The position numbers and the translations under genes are program-made. DNA of 64,000 nt from Sophora flavescens. Its lineage: Eukaryota > Streptophyta > Magnoliopsida > Fabales > Fabaceae. Where the stretch lies: the NCBI GenBank assembly GCA_030762895.1, contig CM061062.1, positions 138,243,104 through 138,307,103 of the forward strand, read 5' to 3'. Below the pieces are notes generated by a model, which was given only the letters and a program-made list of their open reading frames with translations, ran no database searches and was not told the origin of the DNA. Shown one piece after another: positions 22,239-34,344 of the stretch (positions are counted from its first letter, which is position 1; every line of letters begins with the position of its first letter).

Positions 22239-22663
22239 TTTTACGCAGGCGTAAAACCCTAATCGAGAAACCGACGGAGTCGAGAAGGGAAGTGCAGAGA
22301 CCCGTCAAGAGATTGGGACAACGAGTCATACATGATGACTCATGGAGGATGAGTCACCAAGCATTTATGAGCATTAAATGTAAGTAATCATGACATTTAG
22401 GTAAAAAGACCAAAATACCCCCAAGCTTTCGCGGGTATTAACAAGACGCATCTACGCACTCTTAACCACTCATTTTACGTGGTTGAAAACCTCCCACATC
22501 TCTCCAATTTCGTGCATCCACCTCCCATAAATATTACCTATTTCATTTTGCTTTCGTTTCATTATTTTCCTCTCAAAAACTGAAATCGGGTAAACGAGCG
22601 AGACTACGTGCGGAATTTCCGGAACCGCTAATGGATAAGATCGATGACTCATTGGTGAGTCAT
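22239..22663 (+). promoter_or_regulatory. U3 cluster of palindromes and bZIP-type TGACTCA motifs
   Basis: Motifs are TTTTACGC..GCGTAAAA (22239-22256), GAGTCAT..ATGACTC (22323-22341), TGACTCAT..ATGAGTCA (22336-22356) and ATGACTCA..TGAGTCAT (22644-22663). TGASTCA is the GCN4/AP-1 core bound by bZIP factors, and ACTCAT is a known plant bZIP target. They lie 200-630 bases upstream of the TATA box, the right place for enhancers. The last three pairs are repeated unchanged in the other two LTRs; LTR 3 differs by one base in the TTTTACGC pair. Binding is inferred. Confidence 0.5.
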
Positions 22664-22864
22664 TTTGTGTGGCCCAAAATCAGCCACACCTCCATCAAAT
22701 GTGAGCCACATATTATTAACCATGGTTAGCCAAAATAACCTTAGTTAAGTTAATTATAACCTTAGTTAAGTTAATTATAACCTTAGTTAAGCTTATATTA
22801 ATTTAATAATCACAAAACCCATTAAACCAATCCCTTTTAAACAAACAAGGCATAATATTACTCC

Positions 22865-22872
22865 TATAAATA
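22865..22872 (+). promoter_or_regulatory. TATA box, LTR 1
   Basis: TATAAATA within ctcctataaatacccc, followed by a CT-rich stretch (22895-22935) typical of plant transcription starts. The same box is at 29081-29088 and 35311-35318. Confidence 0.65.
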
Positions 22873-25239
22873 CCCCAAACCGTGGCCTCCCTCACCATTT
22901 CACTCATCTTCTTCATTCTCTTCATCTTCCCCACCAACTAAGTTATAAAACCCTAAGAACACCGAATTCCCACCAAACATATGACCCTCTTAATTTCTGA
23001 AACTCGAAAAACACTCAACATAAAAGTTGTTCCTCTTTCTCTCTTCTTTCCAACAAGATAAAGATCATCAAAAACGGATAAGTGGATTGGGAGATAGGCT
23101 CAAAATACCGAAACTGCCCAGAATTCTCAGCAACCCACGAAACAGCAGAAAGAAGGTCCTTTTCACCCCTGTTATGATCCGAACCGAATGAAACCTTAAA
23201 CACAAAAGTTGTTACTTTTCTTATTATATTTCTATCAAGCCAAAGTTCGTGATTTTTGGATGAGTATATTGTGAGATACACTCACAATACCATCACACCC
23301 TCAAGCTGTCCAGTTTTCAACATAGTGAAGGTTGATCATTTCTTCATTTCTTCAATCTTCAAGAGGTGGTTGTGTTAACTCGTGACGGAATAACGAGGAT
23401 CGTCGTGGTGCGTTTTTCCGGTGCTTACTCAGGTGGGAGAAAGAACCATTCCATCATCGGAACCGATAAGTAGCATATAATTTATGATAATGGTGTAGGG
23501 CGACCTAAACCCTACTAGAAGTCGAGTAATCGACAAGACCAAAATCACATTGGAAACCTTTTCCATAAAACCAATGGTGATTCAGGGATTGTAGGTTTAT
23601 CGACATTAAGGTTGATTTTATGATGTTGAGGATGTTTGGCTTTATTTATTATTTGATCCGATTGTGATATCTTTGGTTGTGATAATTTGTTTTAAGTGAT
23701 ATTTTATGGTGTTTGATTATTTTATTGATATTATGTTGATATTTATTAACTGTTGATGGATGATGTGCTTTTATTATTTATATCGAATTGATACTTTATA
23801 ATAAGGATGATAATATGCTGTTTTGAGGTTGTAATGTTATATTTATGGGTAATTTCTGGATAAGGAAAAACTTGGTATTTAAGCGTGTTTATCACCACCT
23901 CTTTTTCCTGGGAAGTTATCCGGTATACTATTCGTAGTTCTTAAATTTGGTGATTTTTATTCTGTTGAATGATATTTTATGATGATTAATATGTTTATGT
24001 GAGAATGTATTATAGCTTGATGATAATTGAATTGCTTGGTTCAACAATATTCGATATATGGTTAGAGATGATCTGCTGGTTTGATAAATTGCTTAGTTGA
24101 TTTTAAGGAAAGATATATATTGCTCGGAGGTATTTTGTTTGGGTGAGAGTTTTGAATATGAATTAGAAGTGCCTCACTATTATTTTATAGAAGTGATGTG
24201 ATATAGAGTGTAAGTGGAGGTTATGAGGAAAAGCTTGAGGTACTAGGTTGTTATTGATAAAAGTCGGTGAGAATCATGTGTTGCATTGTTGTTCATAACC
24301 GTGTATTTGAGATACACGAGGTCCAAGTTCTTGTAGACCGTTCCAAATTAGAATTTAAGTTGTGCAGCTATAGTGTCATTGCTTTGCATGAGCACCCTTG
24401 ACTGAGTTGAGAGAGAGAACCGGGGTGTGCACCGTGATCTTGTGCAGCTATAGTGTCATTGCTTTGCATGAGCATTCTCACCATGGATGTACACCATGGG
24501 TGTGAATGTGCACCTGCCGTTGGGAACGTGTCACTTGGACGACCGATCGACATTCCTAACGAGGGATGTGTGACAGGATTAGCAGTGGCCACGTCAGCAT
24601 AAAGGTTTAGTTGCATGAGTTGGAGGGTAGAGGATGATATAGTGAATTGAGGATGATTGTTGATTTTGAATGATGCGTGTCTGTGACTATTATTGTATTA
24701 TATGCTATGAATCTTTTCCACTTATGATGATAGAACTGTTTCTTATCTCCCTATTTCTATATTTTTGTGTATGTCTACTTTGTTACGTTAGAAGACCAGA
24801 TGGACGAATATGTTCTTTGAGGAGATGGATGAAGCCTTGTACGAGACGGAGGTTGTTGAGGAGTTGAATGGCATTCCGTATGAAGATGACGCTGGAGAAC
24901 AACCTACTGATTCTAATAATATAAAGTAGTAAGTTTAGGGCCAGTGAGTCATATAAGATGTTTCTTGTTTTGATTAGTTATAAGCATGTTTGTATGAATA
25001 AAATCTTGGTGTGGGATCCTACGAGAGGATACCCTAAACCGTGTTGTGTAAAATAAAGAATAATTATGTGTGTATTTATGTAAAATAGTTTTGGTGTGTT
25101 TTGTATTTGTAGAAGTTATATGATTATTAGTTAAGTTTTAATTTTTACGTATTATCAACAGAAAGCGCGCGATTAAGTAAATAAATATTAAGGTTTTAAT
25201 GTAATAATACAATGGGGCACAACGGGGTGTCTCATTTGG

Positions 25240-25251
25240 TGGTATCAGAGC
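25240..25251 (+). promoter_or_regulatory. primer binding site, unit 1
   Basis: TGGTATCAGAGC, complementary to the 3' end of initiator tRNA-Met, six bases after the LTR end. This is a perfect match to the usual site. Confidence 0.9.
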
Positions 25252-25462
25252 AGTTAGATTCTAATCGGATTTGTGAGGTCTAGGATGTGTTCTTGGCCGT
25301 GTCTAGTTGAGTCCACATCGGTTTTAACTATGCTTAGAAGTTGGGTAGTGTGTCCGAACCCGATGCGATAATTAGCATTAGTATGGCATATGGTATTTAT
25401 ATACCTGTCTATGTAGTATTATATGTCACACTCGATGAGAGAGGATGATTTCATTCTGAATC

Positions 25463-26783
25463 ATGGCTCATGAAAGAAGAAGTCCGATTATTAGTGGTAA
25501 CGGATCTCCTGAGGGAACCATTGGAGCTGACAACGGTGAGGTTAATCCTACTGGAAATGGAGGAGAGTCATCTGTGACTCCCAATATCATGGAAACGATA
25601 GCTGTTACCTTGTTATTGCAAACACAGCAGAATACGAAGATGCTACAAATAAACAAAGAGCAGCAGGAACTGCAGAATCAAATAACAACCATTGAAACTG
25701 AGGAGACAGAATTGATTATTTTCCTAAAAGGGAAGCCACCACAGTTTCGAGGGTACTATGACCCAAAGAAGGCAGAATGGTGGGTACAAGAGATAGAGAA
25801 GATATTTGACACCATGCGCTGCATGGAGGAGAGGAAAGTGACTTATGCTGCATACATGTTAACTGGAGAAGCAGAGTCTTGGTGGAGAGGTAAGATAAGA
25901 ATAATGGAGTTAGAGGGTAGGATTATCTGTTGGCAGTTGTTTACTGAATGCTTCTTCGAGAATTATTTTCCGAATGTAGTCCGACGTGCGAAGGAGAGGA
26001 TGTTTACTAGTCTCCGACAAGGAAACATGACTGTAGGCGATTATGTATCATGCTTTGAGGCTCTAATTAAGTTTTCAAAATTCTATCAGAGATTCTCAGA
26101 TGAGGATTGGCGGTGTAGAAGGTTTGAAGAAGGATTGCGACATGAGCTGCGAAGAGCTATAGTGTATTTAGATATTCAGTGTTTTCCGGAGTTGGTTGAT
26201 AGTTGCAGTGCTATAGAAAGCATAGACCAGAGGCAAGATGCTGAGATGAAACAACCAAGAAGTGGAGGCCCTAATCGATCAGGTTCTCCAAGGAGGGTAG
26301 AGAGTGGTTCTCAAGGGAGATGGGGACCATATACTAAACCAAGGTGCGGGCATACTGCACCAACACTAGTGGTTAGATCGGATCAACAACAACAAGTCTA
26401 TGTTTGCTTCGAATGCGGAGGATCGCATCATTTTAGAGATTGCACGGAAAAACCTAGTTGTTTCCATTGTGGTAAACCAGGTCATTATGCTCGTAAGTGT
26501 AGACAGAGAAATAGGCGTGAGACGGTAGGCTGGCGATAAAGGAGCTGGAAGTTATGGAGGTGAAGCAAGGAGAAGAGATCTAGGAGCAGGTCAGCACCCA
26601 CGAGAGAGCTTAGCTTGCTTTAGATGCGGAGGACCTCATCATGTTAGAAATTGCAAGGAGAAACCTAGTTGCTTCCACTGTGGAAAACCTGGTCATATAG
26701 CTAGAGATTGCGGACAGTGGGTCACTGGGAGAGTGTTTACAATGAGGGGAGTTGAACCTTCTCACTCTGCAGATCTCATATAA
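25463..26783 (+). pseudogene. chromovirus-type gag with two pairs of zinc knuckles, unit 1
   Basis: The frame 25463-26539 (358 codons, starting MAHERRSPIISG) encodes the retrotransposon gag domain at about residues 88-265 (PPQFRGYYDPKKAEWW, RRFEEGLRHELRRAIV). Two CCHC knuckles follow, CFECGGSHHFRDC (315-327) and CFHCGKPGHYARKC (333-346). It stops, but another frame (26540-26783) continues with a second near-copy pair, CFRCGGPHHVRNC and CFHCGKPGHIARDC. That frame ends with the words that usually lead into protease (RVFTMRGVEPSHSADLI), then a stop. Gag would form particles and bind RNA. No protease, RT or integrase follows. Confidence 0.88.
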
Positions 26784-28097
26784 GGTATGTGTCTGACATC
26801 AGTGTCATATAGTTGTTAAGAATATGACATTTATTGTAAACACTTGTCGATAATCTTATGGAAGTGGAAATCGTGTTCTTGGTGGGAAAGTCTGAAGATG
26901 GTGACGGAAATCCGTTAGTTTTGTTAGTTAGTCGGTTGTGGTTTTCCTGCTTGTTTAAAATCAAGTACAGTGAAAGTATATATTGTTGTGGGATAATTGG
27001 TATTAAGGGAACATTATCTTAAGTGCTTGATATATTTGGAAAGTATGGGTAGTCCTTGAAAATAATAAAGAGATAACGAATTAGTTTGGAGCTTAGCTAG
27101 TATATGATTGATTTGGTTGAAGCTTTGTAGCCTTTTATTTTTGAGATAATGGCTATAATGATATGTTGTTCTTGTTTAAATGGTGAGTTAGGATTTCTCC
27201 TTAAGCTCTGATGGTTATGGATTACAATTAAGACTTGATTGAGCAACATATAATCTAGTTATAGTACCAAAGTATTGTTTCCCTATAGTAGGATAAATAG
27301 GAAGTGATGGGAGTTTTGAGATATAGATATGACTGGTAAGATTAAGATCAGTATCAGTGAGTACGACAATTACTATAAATCAAATGTTGATCGAGGCATA
27401 GTGTCATTATGGAATCTAGGGTAATGATTAATGATCGTAGTTAAGATGGATTGTATGAGTTTGGGAAGAATAAACGAAAGTGTATATAGTAATTTCACCT
27501 AAGTTGAATATGAGCTTTCACCTAAGATGAATATGAGCAGAAAAGATGATTTCTGATGTAAATTGAGGTTACTAGAGAAATTCAAATTTGTTAAGTTAGA
27601 TAATCCTAACAGGTGTTGATCTTTTGATTGCAATTTATCTTACGGAGTGTTGAGATGTTTATTTGGAGATTTGAAAGGTGTGATTTTGATATAATCCAGA
27701 ATAGTGAAATACATTCTAAGGAACTAAGACTGTGATTGGATACATGAAGTAGGAAGTTAGGGTAGTTCGATTGTGGTGTTAATTACGGTTGTTAGATGTT
27801 GAAATAAGATTCTTTAGTGGATCAGTAGTAAGAAGAGGAAGGGATTAAGTTTTGATTATGTTCTTTAAGGATGTTAGATCAAGTTGGAAAGGTTAAGAAC
27901 AATGAATAGAATACAGTGATGGATAAGTTCGAGGATAAATAGAATGATATAAGAATGAATTATGTTATGAAGTTACTGCTGTTACGTAGGGGAAAAACAA
28001 CGATGAGAAATATAATGTGTGATCTTTAGATTAAGATACGATTGCAAGATGATGTCAAGTTTTGAGTTAAGAAATTCCGAGGACGGAATTTTTTTCT
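26784..28097 (+). other. non-coding remainder of internal region, unit 1
   Basis: About 1.3 kb where protease and pol are expected in an autonomous relative. No motif of protease, RT, RNase H or integrase is visible on either strand. The sequence is AT-rich with many stops and is almost identical to 33016-34330. Confidence 0.75.
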
Positions 28098-28111
28098 AAG
28101 AGGGGTAGTAA
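28098..28111 (+). promoter_or_regulatory. polypurine tract, unit 1
   Basis: AAGAGGGGTAGTAA directly before LTR 2. The identical tract at 34331-34344 precedes LTR 3. Confidence 0.75.
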
Positions 28112-31100
28112 TGTAACACCCTACTTTTTATTTTCTGATTTTTTTTCAGTAAAAATATTTTCGCTGTATTAACTGGTATAAATGTATTTATTTATATTTT
28201 TATCCGAGTTCATGGAGATTGATTTTTATGAAATAAAAATCATATTCATACTCTATCTTAGGGTAGAAGCTTACGATAAAAATTTGGGTTAAAAATTCGA
28301 GGACGGAACCCTATTCTGCGTTTTCACTGACAATATAATTTTACTGAGCAGAAAACCTAATTTTGACTCGTGAACGAAATGGTTTATATTTAAATCATAT
28401 TTCCAACGAGTTTGGTTAGTTTGAAAATTTTCAGTTCAAAACGAAATATTACGCTTTTACGCAGGCGTAAAACCCTAATCGAGAAACCGACGGAGTCGAG
28501 AAGGGAAGTGCAGAGACCCGTCAAGAGATTGGGATAACGAGTCATACATGATGACTCATGGAGGATGAGTCACCAAGCATTTATGAGCATTAAATGTAAG
28601 TAATCATGACATTTAGGTAAAAAGACCAAAATACCCCCAAGCTTTCGCGGGTATTAACAAGACGCATCTACGCACTCTTAACCACTCATTTTACGTGGTT
28701 GAAAACCTCCCACATCTCTCCAATTTCGTGCATCCACCTCCAATAAATATTACCTATTTCATTTTGCTTTCGTTTCATTATTTTCCTCTCAAAAACTGAA
28801 ATCGGGTAAACGACGGAGCTACGTACGGAATTTCCGGGAACCGCTAATGGATAAGATCGATGACTCATTGGTGAGTCATTTTGTGTGGCCCAAAATCAGC
28901 CACACCTCCATCAAATGTGAGCCACATATTATTAACCATGGTTAGCCAAAATAACCTTAGTTAAGTTAATTATAACCTTAGTTAAGTTAATTATAACCTT
29001 AGTTAAGCTTATATTAATTTAATAATCACAAAACCCATTAAACCAATCCCTTTTAAACAAACAAGGCATAATATTACTCCTATAAATACCCCAAACCGTG
29101 GCCTCCCTCACCATTTCACTCATCTTCTTCATTCTCTTCATCTTCCCCACCAACTAAGTTATAAAACCCTAAGAACACCGAATTCCCACCAAACATATGA
29201 CCCTCTTAATTTCTGAAACTCGAAAAACACTCAACATAAAAGTTGTTCCTCTTTCTCTCTTCTTTCCAACAAGATAAAGATCATCAAAAACGGATAAGTG
29301 GATTGGGAGATAGGCTCAAAATACCGAAACTGCCCAGAATTCTCAGCAACCCACGAAACAGCAGAAAGAAGGTCCTTTTCACCCCTGTTATGATCCGAAC
29401 CGAATGAAACCTTAAACACAAAAGTTGTTACTTTTCTTATTATATTTCTATCAAGCCAAAGTTCGTGATTTTTGGATGAGTATATTGTGAGATACACTCA
29501 CAATACCATCACACCCTCAAGCTGTCCAGTTTTCAACATAGTGAAGGTTGATCATTTCTTCATTTCTTCAATCTTCAAGAGGTGGTTGTGTTAACTCGTG
29601 ACGGAATAACGAGGATCGTCGTGTACGTGTTTCCGGTGCAAACTCAGGTGGGAGAAAGAACCATTCCATCATCGGAACCGATAAGTAGCATATAATTTAT
29701 GATAATGGTGTAGGGCGACCTAAACCCTACTAGAAGTCGAGTAATCGACAAGACCAAAATCACATTGGAAACCTTTTCCATAAAACCAATGGTGATTCAG
29801 GGATTGTAGGTTTATCGACATTAAGGTTGATTTTATGATGTTGAGGATGTTTGGCTTTATTTATTATTTGATCTGATTGTGATATGCTGGCTGTGATAAT
29901 TTGTTTTAAGTGATATTTTATGGTGTTTGATTATTTTATTGATATTATGTTGATATTTATTAACTGTTGATGGATGATTTGCTTTTATTATTTATATCGA
30001 ATTGATACTTTATAATATGGATGTTAATATGCTGTTTTGAGGTTGGAATGGTATATTTCTGGGTAATTTCTGGCTAAGGAAAAACTTGGTATTTAAGCGT
30101 GTTTATCACCACCTCTTTTTCCTGGGAAGTTATCCGGTATACTATTCGTAGTTCTTAAATTTGGTGATTTTTATTCTGTTGAATGATATTTTATGATGAT
30201 TAATATGTTTATGTGAGAATGTATTATAGCTTGATGATAATTGAATTGCTTGGTTCAACAATATTCGATATATGGTTAGAGATGATCTGCTGGTTTGATA
30301 AATTGCTTAGTTGATTTTAAGGAAAGATATATATTGCTCGGAGGTATTTTGTTTGGGTGAGAGTTTTGAATATGAATTAGAAGTGCCTCACTATTATTTT
30401 ATAGAAGTGATGTGATATAGAGTGTAAGTGGAGGTTATGAGGAAAAGCTTGAGGTACTAGGTTGTTATTGATAAAAGTCAGTGAGAATCATGTGTTGCAT
30501 TGTTGTTCATAACCGTGTATTTGAGATACACGAGGTCCGAAGTTCTTGTAGAGCCGTTCCAAATTAGAATTTAAGTTGTGCAGCTATAGTGTCATTGCTT
30601 TGCATGAGCACCCTTGACCGAGTTGAGAGAGAGAACCGGGGTGTGCACCCATCAGTGATGTGCAGCTATAGTGTCATTGCTTTGCATGAGCATTCTCACC
30701 ATGGATGTACACCATGGGTGTGAATGTGCACCGGCGTTGGGAACGTGTCACTTGGACGACTGACTGACATTCCTAACGAGGGATGTGTGACAGGATTAGC
30801 AGTGGCCACGTCAGCATAAAGGTTTAGTTGCATGAGTTGGAGGGTAGAGGATGATATAGTGAATTGAGGATGATTGTTGATTTTGAATGATGCGTGTCTG
30901 TGACTATTATTGTATTATATGCTATGAATCTTTTCCACTTATGATGATAGAACTGTTTCTTATCTCCCTATTTCTATATTTTTGTGTATGTCTACTTTGT
31001 TACGTTAGAAGACCGGATGGACGAATATGTTCTTTGAGGAGATGGATGAAGCCTTGTACGAGACGGAGGTTGTTGAGGAGTTGAATGGCATTCCGTATGA

Positions 31101-31457
31101 AGATGACGCTGGAGAACAACCTACCGATTCTAATAATATAAAGTAGTAAGTTTAGGGCCAAGTGAGTCATATAAGATGTTTCTTGTTTTCGATTAGTTAT
31201 AAGCATGTTTGTATGAATAAGAAATGCTGGTGTGGGATCCTACTGAGAGGATACCCTAAACCGTGTTGTGTAAAATAAAGAATAATTATGTGTGTATTTA
31301 TGTAAAATAGTTTTGGTGTGTTTTGTATTTGTAGAAGTTATATGATTATTATATAAATTTTAATTTTTACGTATTTTCAACAAGATGGCGTGCGATTAAG
31401 TAAATAAATATTAAGGTTTTAATGTAATAATACAATGGGGCACAACGGGGTGTCTCA
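28112..31457 (+). repeat. LTR 2 of the gag-only element (shared by both units)
   Basis: 3346 bases, collinear with LTR 1 and serving as 3' LTR of unit 1 and 5' LTR of unit 2. Differences from LTR 1 are few and clustered, for example near 28309, 28813, 29625, 29870 and 30650. Confidence 0.92.
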
Positions 31458-31462
31458 TTTGG

Positions 31463-31473
31463 TGGTATCGAGC
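31463..31473 (+). promoter_or_regulatory. altered primer binding site, unit 2
   Basis: Reads TGGTATCGAGC, one base shorter than the perfect site of unit 1. The change falls on a CAG triplet. If real, it would weaken tRNA priming. Confidence 0.7.
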
Positions 31474-31685
31474 GATTCGATTCTAATCGGATGTGTGAGG
31501 TCTAGGATGTGTTACTGGCCGTGTCTAGTTGAGTCCACATCGGATTTTAACTATGCTTAGAAGTTGGGTAGTGTGTCCGAACCCGATGCGATAATTAGCA
31601 TTAGTATGGCATATGGTATTTATATACCTGTCTATGTAGTATTATATGTCACACTGATGAGAGAGGATGATTTCCATTAGAAATC

Positions 31686-33015
31686 ATGGCTCATGAAAGA
31701 AGAAGTCCGATTATTAGTGGTAACGGATCTCCCGAGGGAACCATTGAGCCGACAACGGTGAGGTTAATCCCCTCTCGAAATGGAGGAGAGTCATCTGTGA
31801 CTCCCAATATCATGGAAACGATAGCTGTTACCTTGTTATTGCAAACACAGCAGAATACGAAGATGCTACAAATAAACAAAGAGCAGCAGGAACTGCAGAA
31901 TCAAATAACAACCATTGAAACTGAGGAGACAGAATTGATTATTTTCCTAAAAGGGAAGCCACCACAGTTTCGAGGGTACTATGACCCAAAGAAGGCAGAA
32001 TGGTGGGTACAAGAGATAGAGAAGATATTTGACACCATGCGCTGCATGGAGGAGAGGAAAGTGACTTATGCTGCATACATGTTAACTGGAGAAGCAGAGT
32101 CTTGGTGGAGAGGTAAGATAAGAATAATGGAGTTAGAGGGTAGGATTATCTGTTGGCAGTTGTTTACTGAATGCTTCTTCGAGAATTATTTTCCGAATGT
32201 AGTCCGACGTGCGAAGGAGAGGATGTTTACTAGTCTCCGACAAGGAAACATGACTGTAGGCGATTATGTATCATGCTTTGAGGCTCTAATTAAGTTTTCA
32301 AAATTCTATCAGAGATTCTCAGATGAGGATTGGCGGTGTAGAAGGTTTGAAGAAGGATTGCGACATGAGCTGCGAAGAGCTATAGTGTATTTAGATATTC
32401 AGTGTTTTCCGGAGTTGGTTGATAGTTGCGGTGCTATAGAAAGCATAGACCGGAGGCAAGATGCTTTGAGATGAAACAACCAAGAAGTGGAGGCCCTAAT
32501 CGATCGGGTTCTCCAAGGAGGGTAGAGAGTGGTTCTCAAGGGAGATGGGGACCATATACTAAACCAAAGTCGGACAGTACCGCACCAACACTAGTGGTTA
32601 GATCGGATCAACAACAACAAGTCTATGTTTGCTTCGAATGCGGAGGATCGCATCATTTTAGAGATTGCACGGAAAAACCTAGTTGTTTCCATTGTGGTAA
32701 ACCAGGTCATTATGCTCGTAAGTGTAGACAGAGAAATAGGCGTGAGACAGTAGTCTGGCGATAAAGGAGCCGGGAAGTTATGGAGGTGAAGCAAGGAGAA
32801 GAGATCTAGGAGCAGGTCAGGCAGCCACGGAAGAGCTTAGCTTGCTTTAGATGCGGAGGACCTCATCATGTTAGAAATTGCAAGGAGAAACCTAGTTGCT
32901 TCCACTTTGTGGAAAACCTGGGTCATATAGCTAGAGATTGCGGACGGTGGGTCACCTTGGGAGAGTGTTTACAATGAGGGGAGTTGAACCTTCTCACTCT
33001 GCAGATCTCATATAA
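31686..33015 (+). pseudogene. chromovirus-type gag, unit 2, frameshifted
   Basis: Near-identical to unit 1 gag over the gag domain (31686-32474). Two extra bases in the CTG of gatgctgagatg shift the frame at about 32465. The first knuckle pair is read in another frame (32426-32764), and the second pair near 32840-32945 is broken by further small insertions. Near the start, residues 21-30 also differ because of paired indels (about 31746-31780). The mutations fall at CTG/CAG triplets and may be sequencing errors. Confidence 0.85.
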
Positions 33016-34330
33016 GGTATGTGTCTGACATCAGTGTCATATAGTTGTTAAGAATATGACATTTATTGTAAACACTTGTCGATAATCTTATGGAAGTGGA
33101 AATCGTGTTCTTGGTGGGAAAGTCTGAAGATGGTGACGGAAATCCGTTAGTTTTGTTAGTTAGTCGGTTGTGGTTTTCCTGCTTGTTTAAAATCAAGTAC
33201 AGTGAAAGTATATATTGTTGTGGGATAATTGGTATTAAGGGAACATTATCTTAAGTGCTTGATATATTTGGAAAGTATGGGTAGTCCTTGAAAATAATAA
33301 AGAGATAACGAATTAGTTTGGAGCTTAGCTAGTATATGATTGATTTGGTTGAAGCTTTGTAGCCTTTTATTTTTGAGATAATGGCTATAATGATATGTTG
33401 TTCTTGTTTAAATGGTGAGTTAGGATTTCTCCTTAAGCTCTGATGGTTATGGATTACAATTAAGACTTGATTGAGCAACATATAATCTAGTTATAGTACC
33501 AAAGTATTGTTTCCCTATAGTAGGATAAATAGGAAGTGATGGGAGTTTTGAGATATAGATATGACTGGTAAGATTAAGATCGATGATCGGTGAGTACGAC
33601 AATTACTATAAATCAAATGTTGATCGAGGCATAGTGTCATTATGGAATCTAGGGTAATGATTAATGATCGTAGTTAAGATGGATTGTATGAGTTTGGGAA
33701 GAATAAACGAAAGTGTATATAGTAATTTCACCTAAGTTGAATATGAGCTTTCACCTAAGATGAATATGAGCGAGAAAAGATGATTTCGATGTAAATTGAG
33801 GTTACTAGAGAAATTCAAATTTGTTAAGTTAGATAATCCTAACAGGTGTTGATCTTTTGATTGCAATTTATCTTACGGAGTGTTGAGATGTTTATTTGGA
33901 GATTTGAAAGGTGTGATTTTGATATAATCCAGAATAGTGAAATACATTCTAAGGAACTAAGACTGTGATTGGATACATGAAGTAGGAAGTTAGGGTAGTT
34001 CGATTGTGGTGTTAATTACGGTTGTTAGATGTTGAAATAAGATTCTTTAGTGGATCAGTAGTAAGAAGAGGAAGGGATTAAGTTTTGATTATGTTCTTTA
34101 AGGATGTTAGATCAAGTTGGAAAGGTTAAGAACAATGAATAGAATACAGTGATGGATAAGTTCGAGGATAAATAGAATGATATAAGAATGAATTATGTTA
34201 TGAAGTTACTGCTGTTACGTAGGGGAAAAACAACGATGAGAAATATAATGTGTGATCTTTAGATTAAGATACGATTGCAAGATGATGTCAAGTTTTGAGT
34301 TAAGAAATTCCGAGGACGGAATTTTTTTCT
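33016..34330 (+). other. non-coding remainder of internal region, unit 2
   Basis: Same content as 26784-28097, with single changes near 33581 and 33771. No enzyme motifs. Confidence 0.75.
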
Positions 34331-34344
34331 AAGAGGGGTAGTAA

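Larger units (their letters stand above)
21896..25234 (+). repeat. LTR 1 of the gag-only element
   Basis: 3339 bases. The TATA box is at 22865-22872. U3 carries the palindrome TTTTACGC-AG-GCGTAAAA (22239-22256), several TGACTCA/TGAGTCA motifs and three tandem copies of a 21-22-base unit (ataaccttagttaagttaat) at about 22733-22795. R/U5 is over 2 kb and includes a 77-base duplication (words gtgcagctatagtgtcattg at 24363 and 24443). A stop-free small frame near 24670-24867 recurs in all copies; I do not regard it as a gene. Confidence 0.92.

Noticed and set aside
23015..23281. 88-codon minus-strand frame repeated identically in all three LTRs
   Set aside because: Identity reflects near-identical LTRs. 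It lies antisense in the leader with no domain or promoter.
24670..24867. 65-codon frame repeated at 30887-31084 and partly in LTR 3
   Set aside because: It repeats only because the LTR repeats. It lies in R/U5, has no recognised domain, and the third copy is altered.
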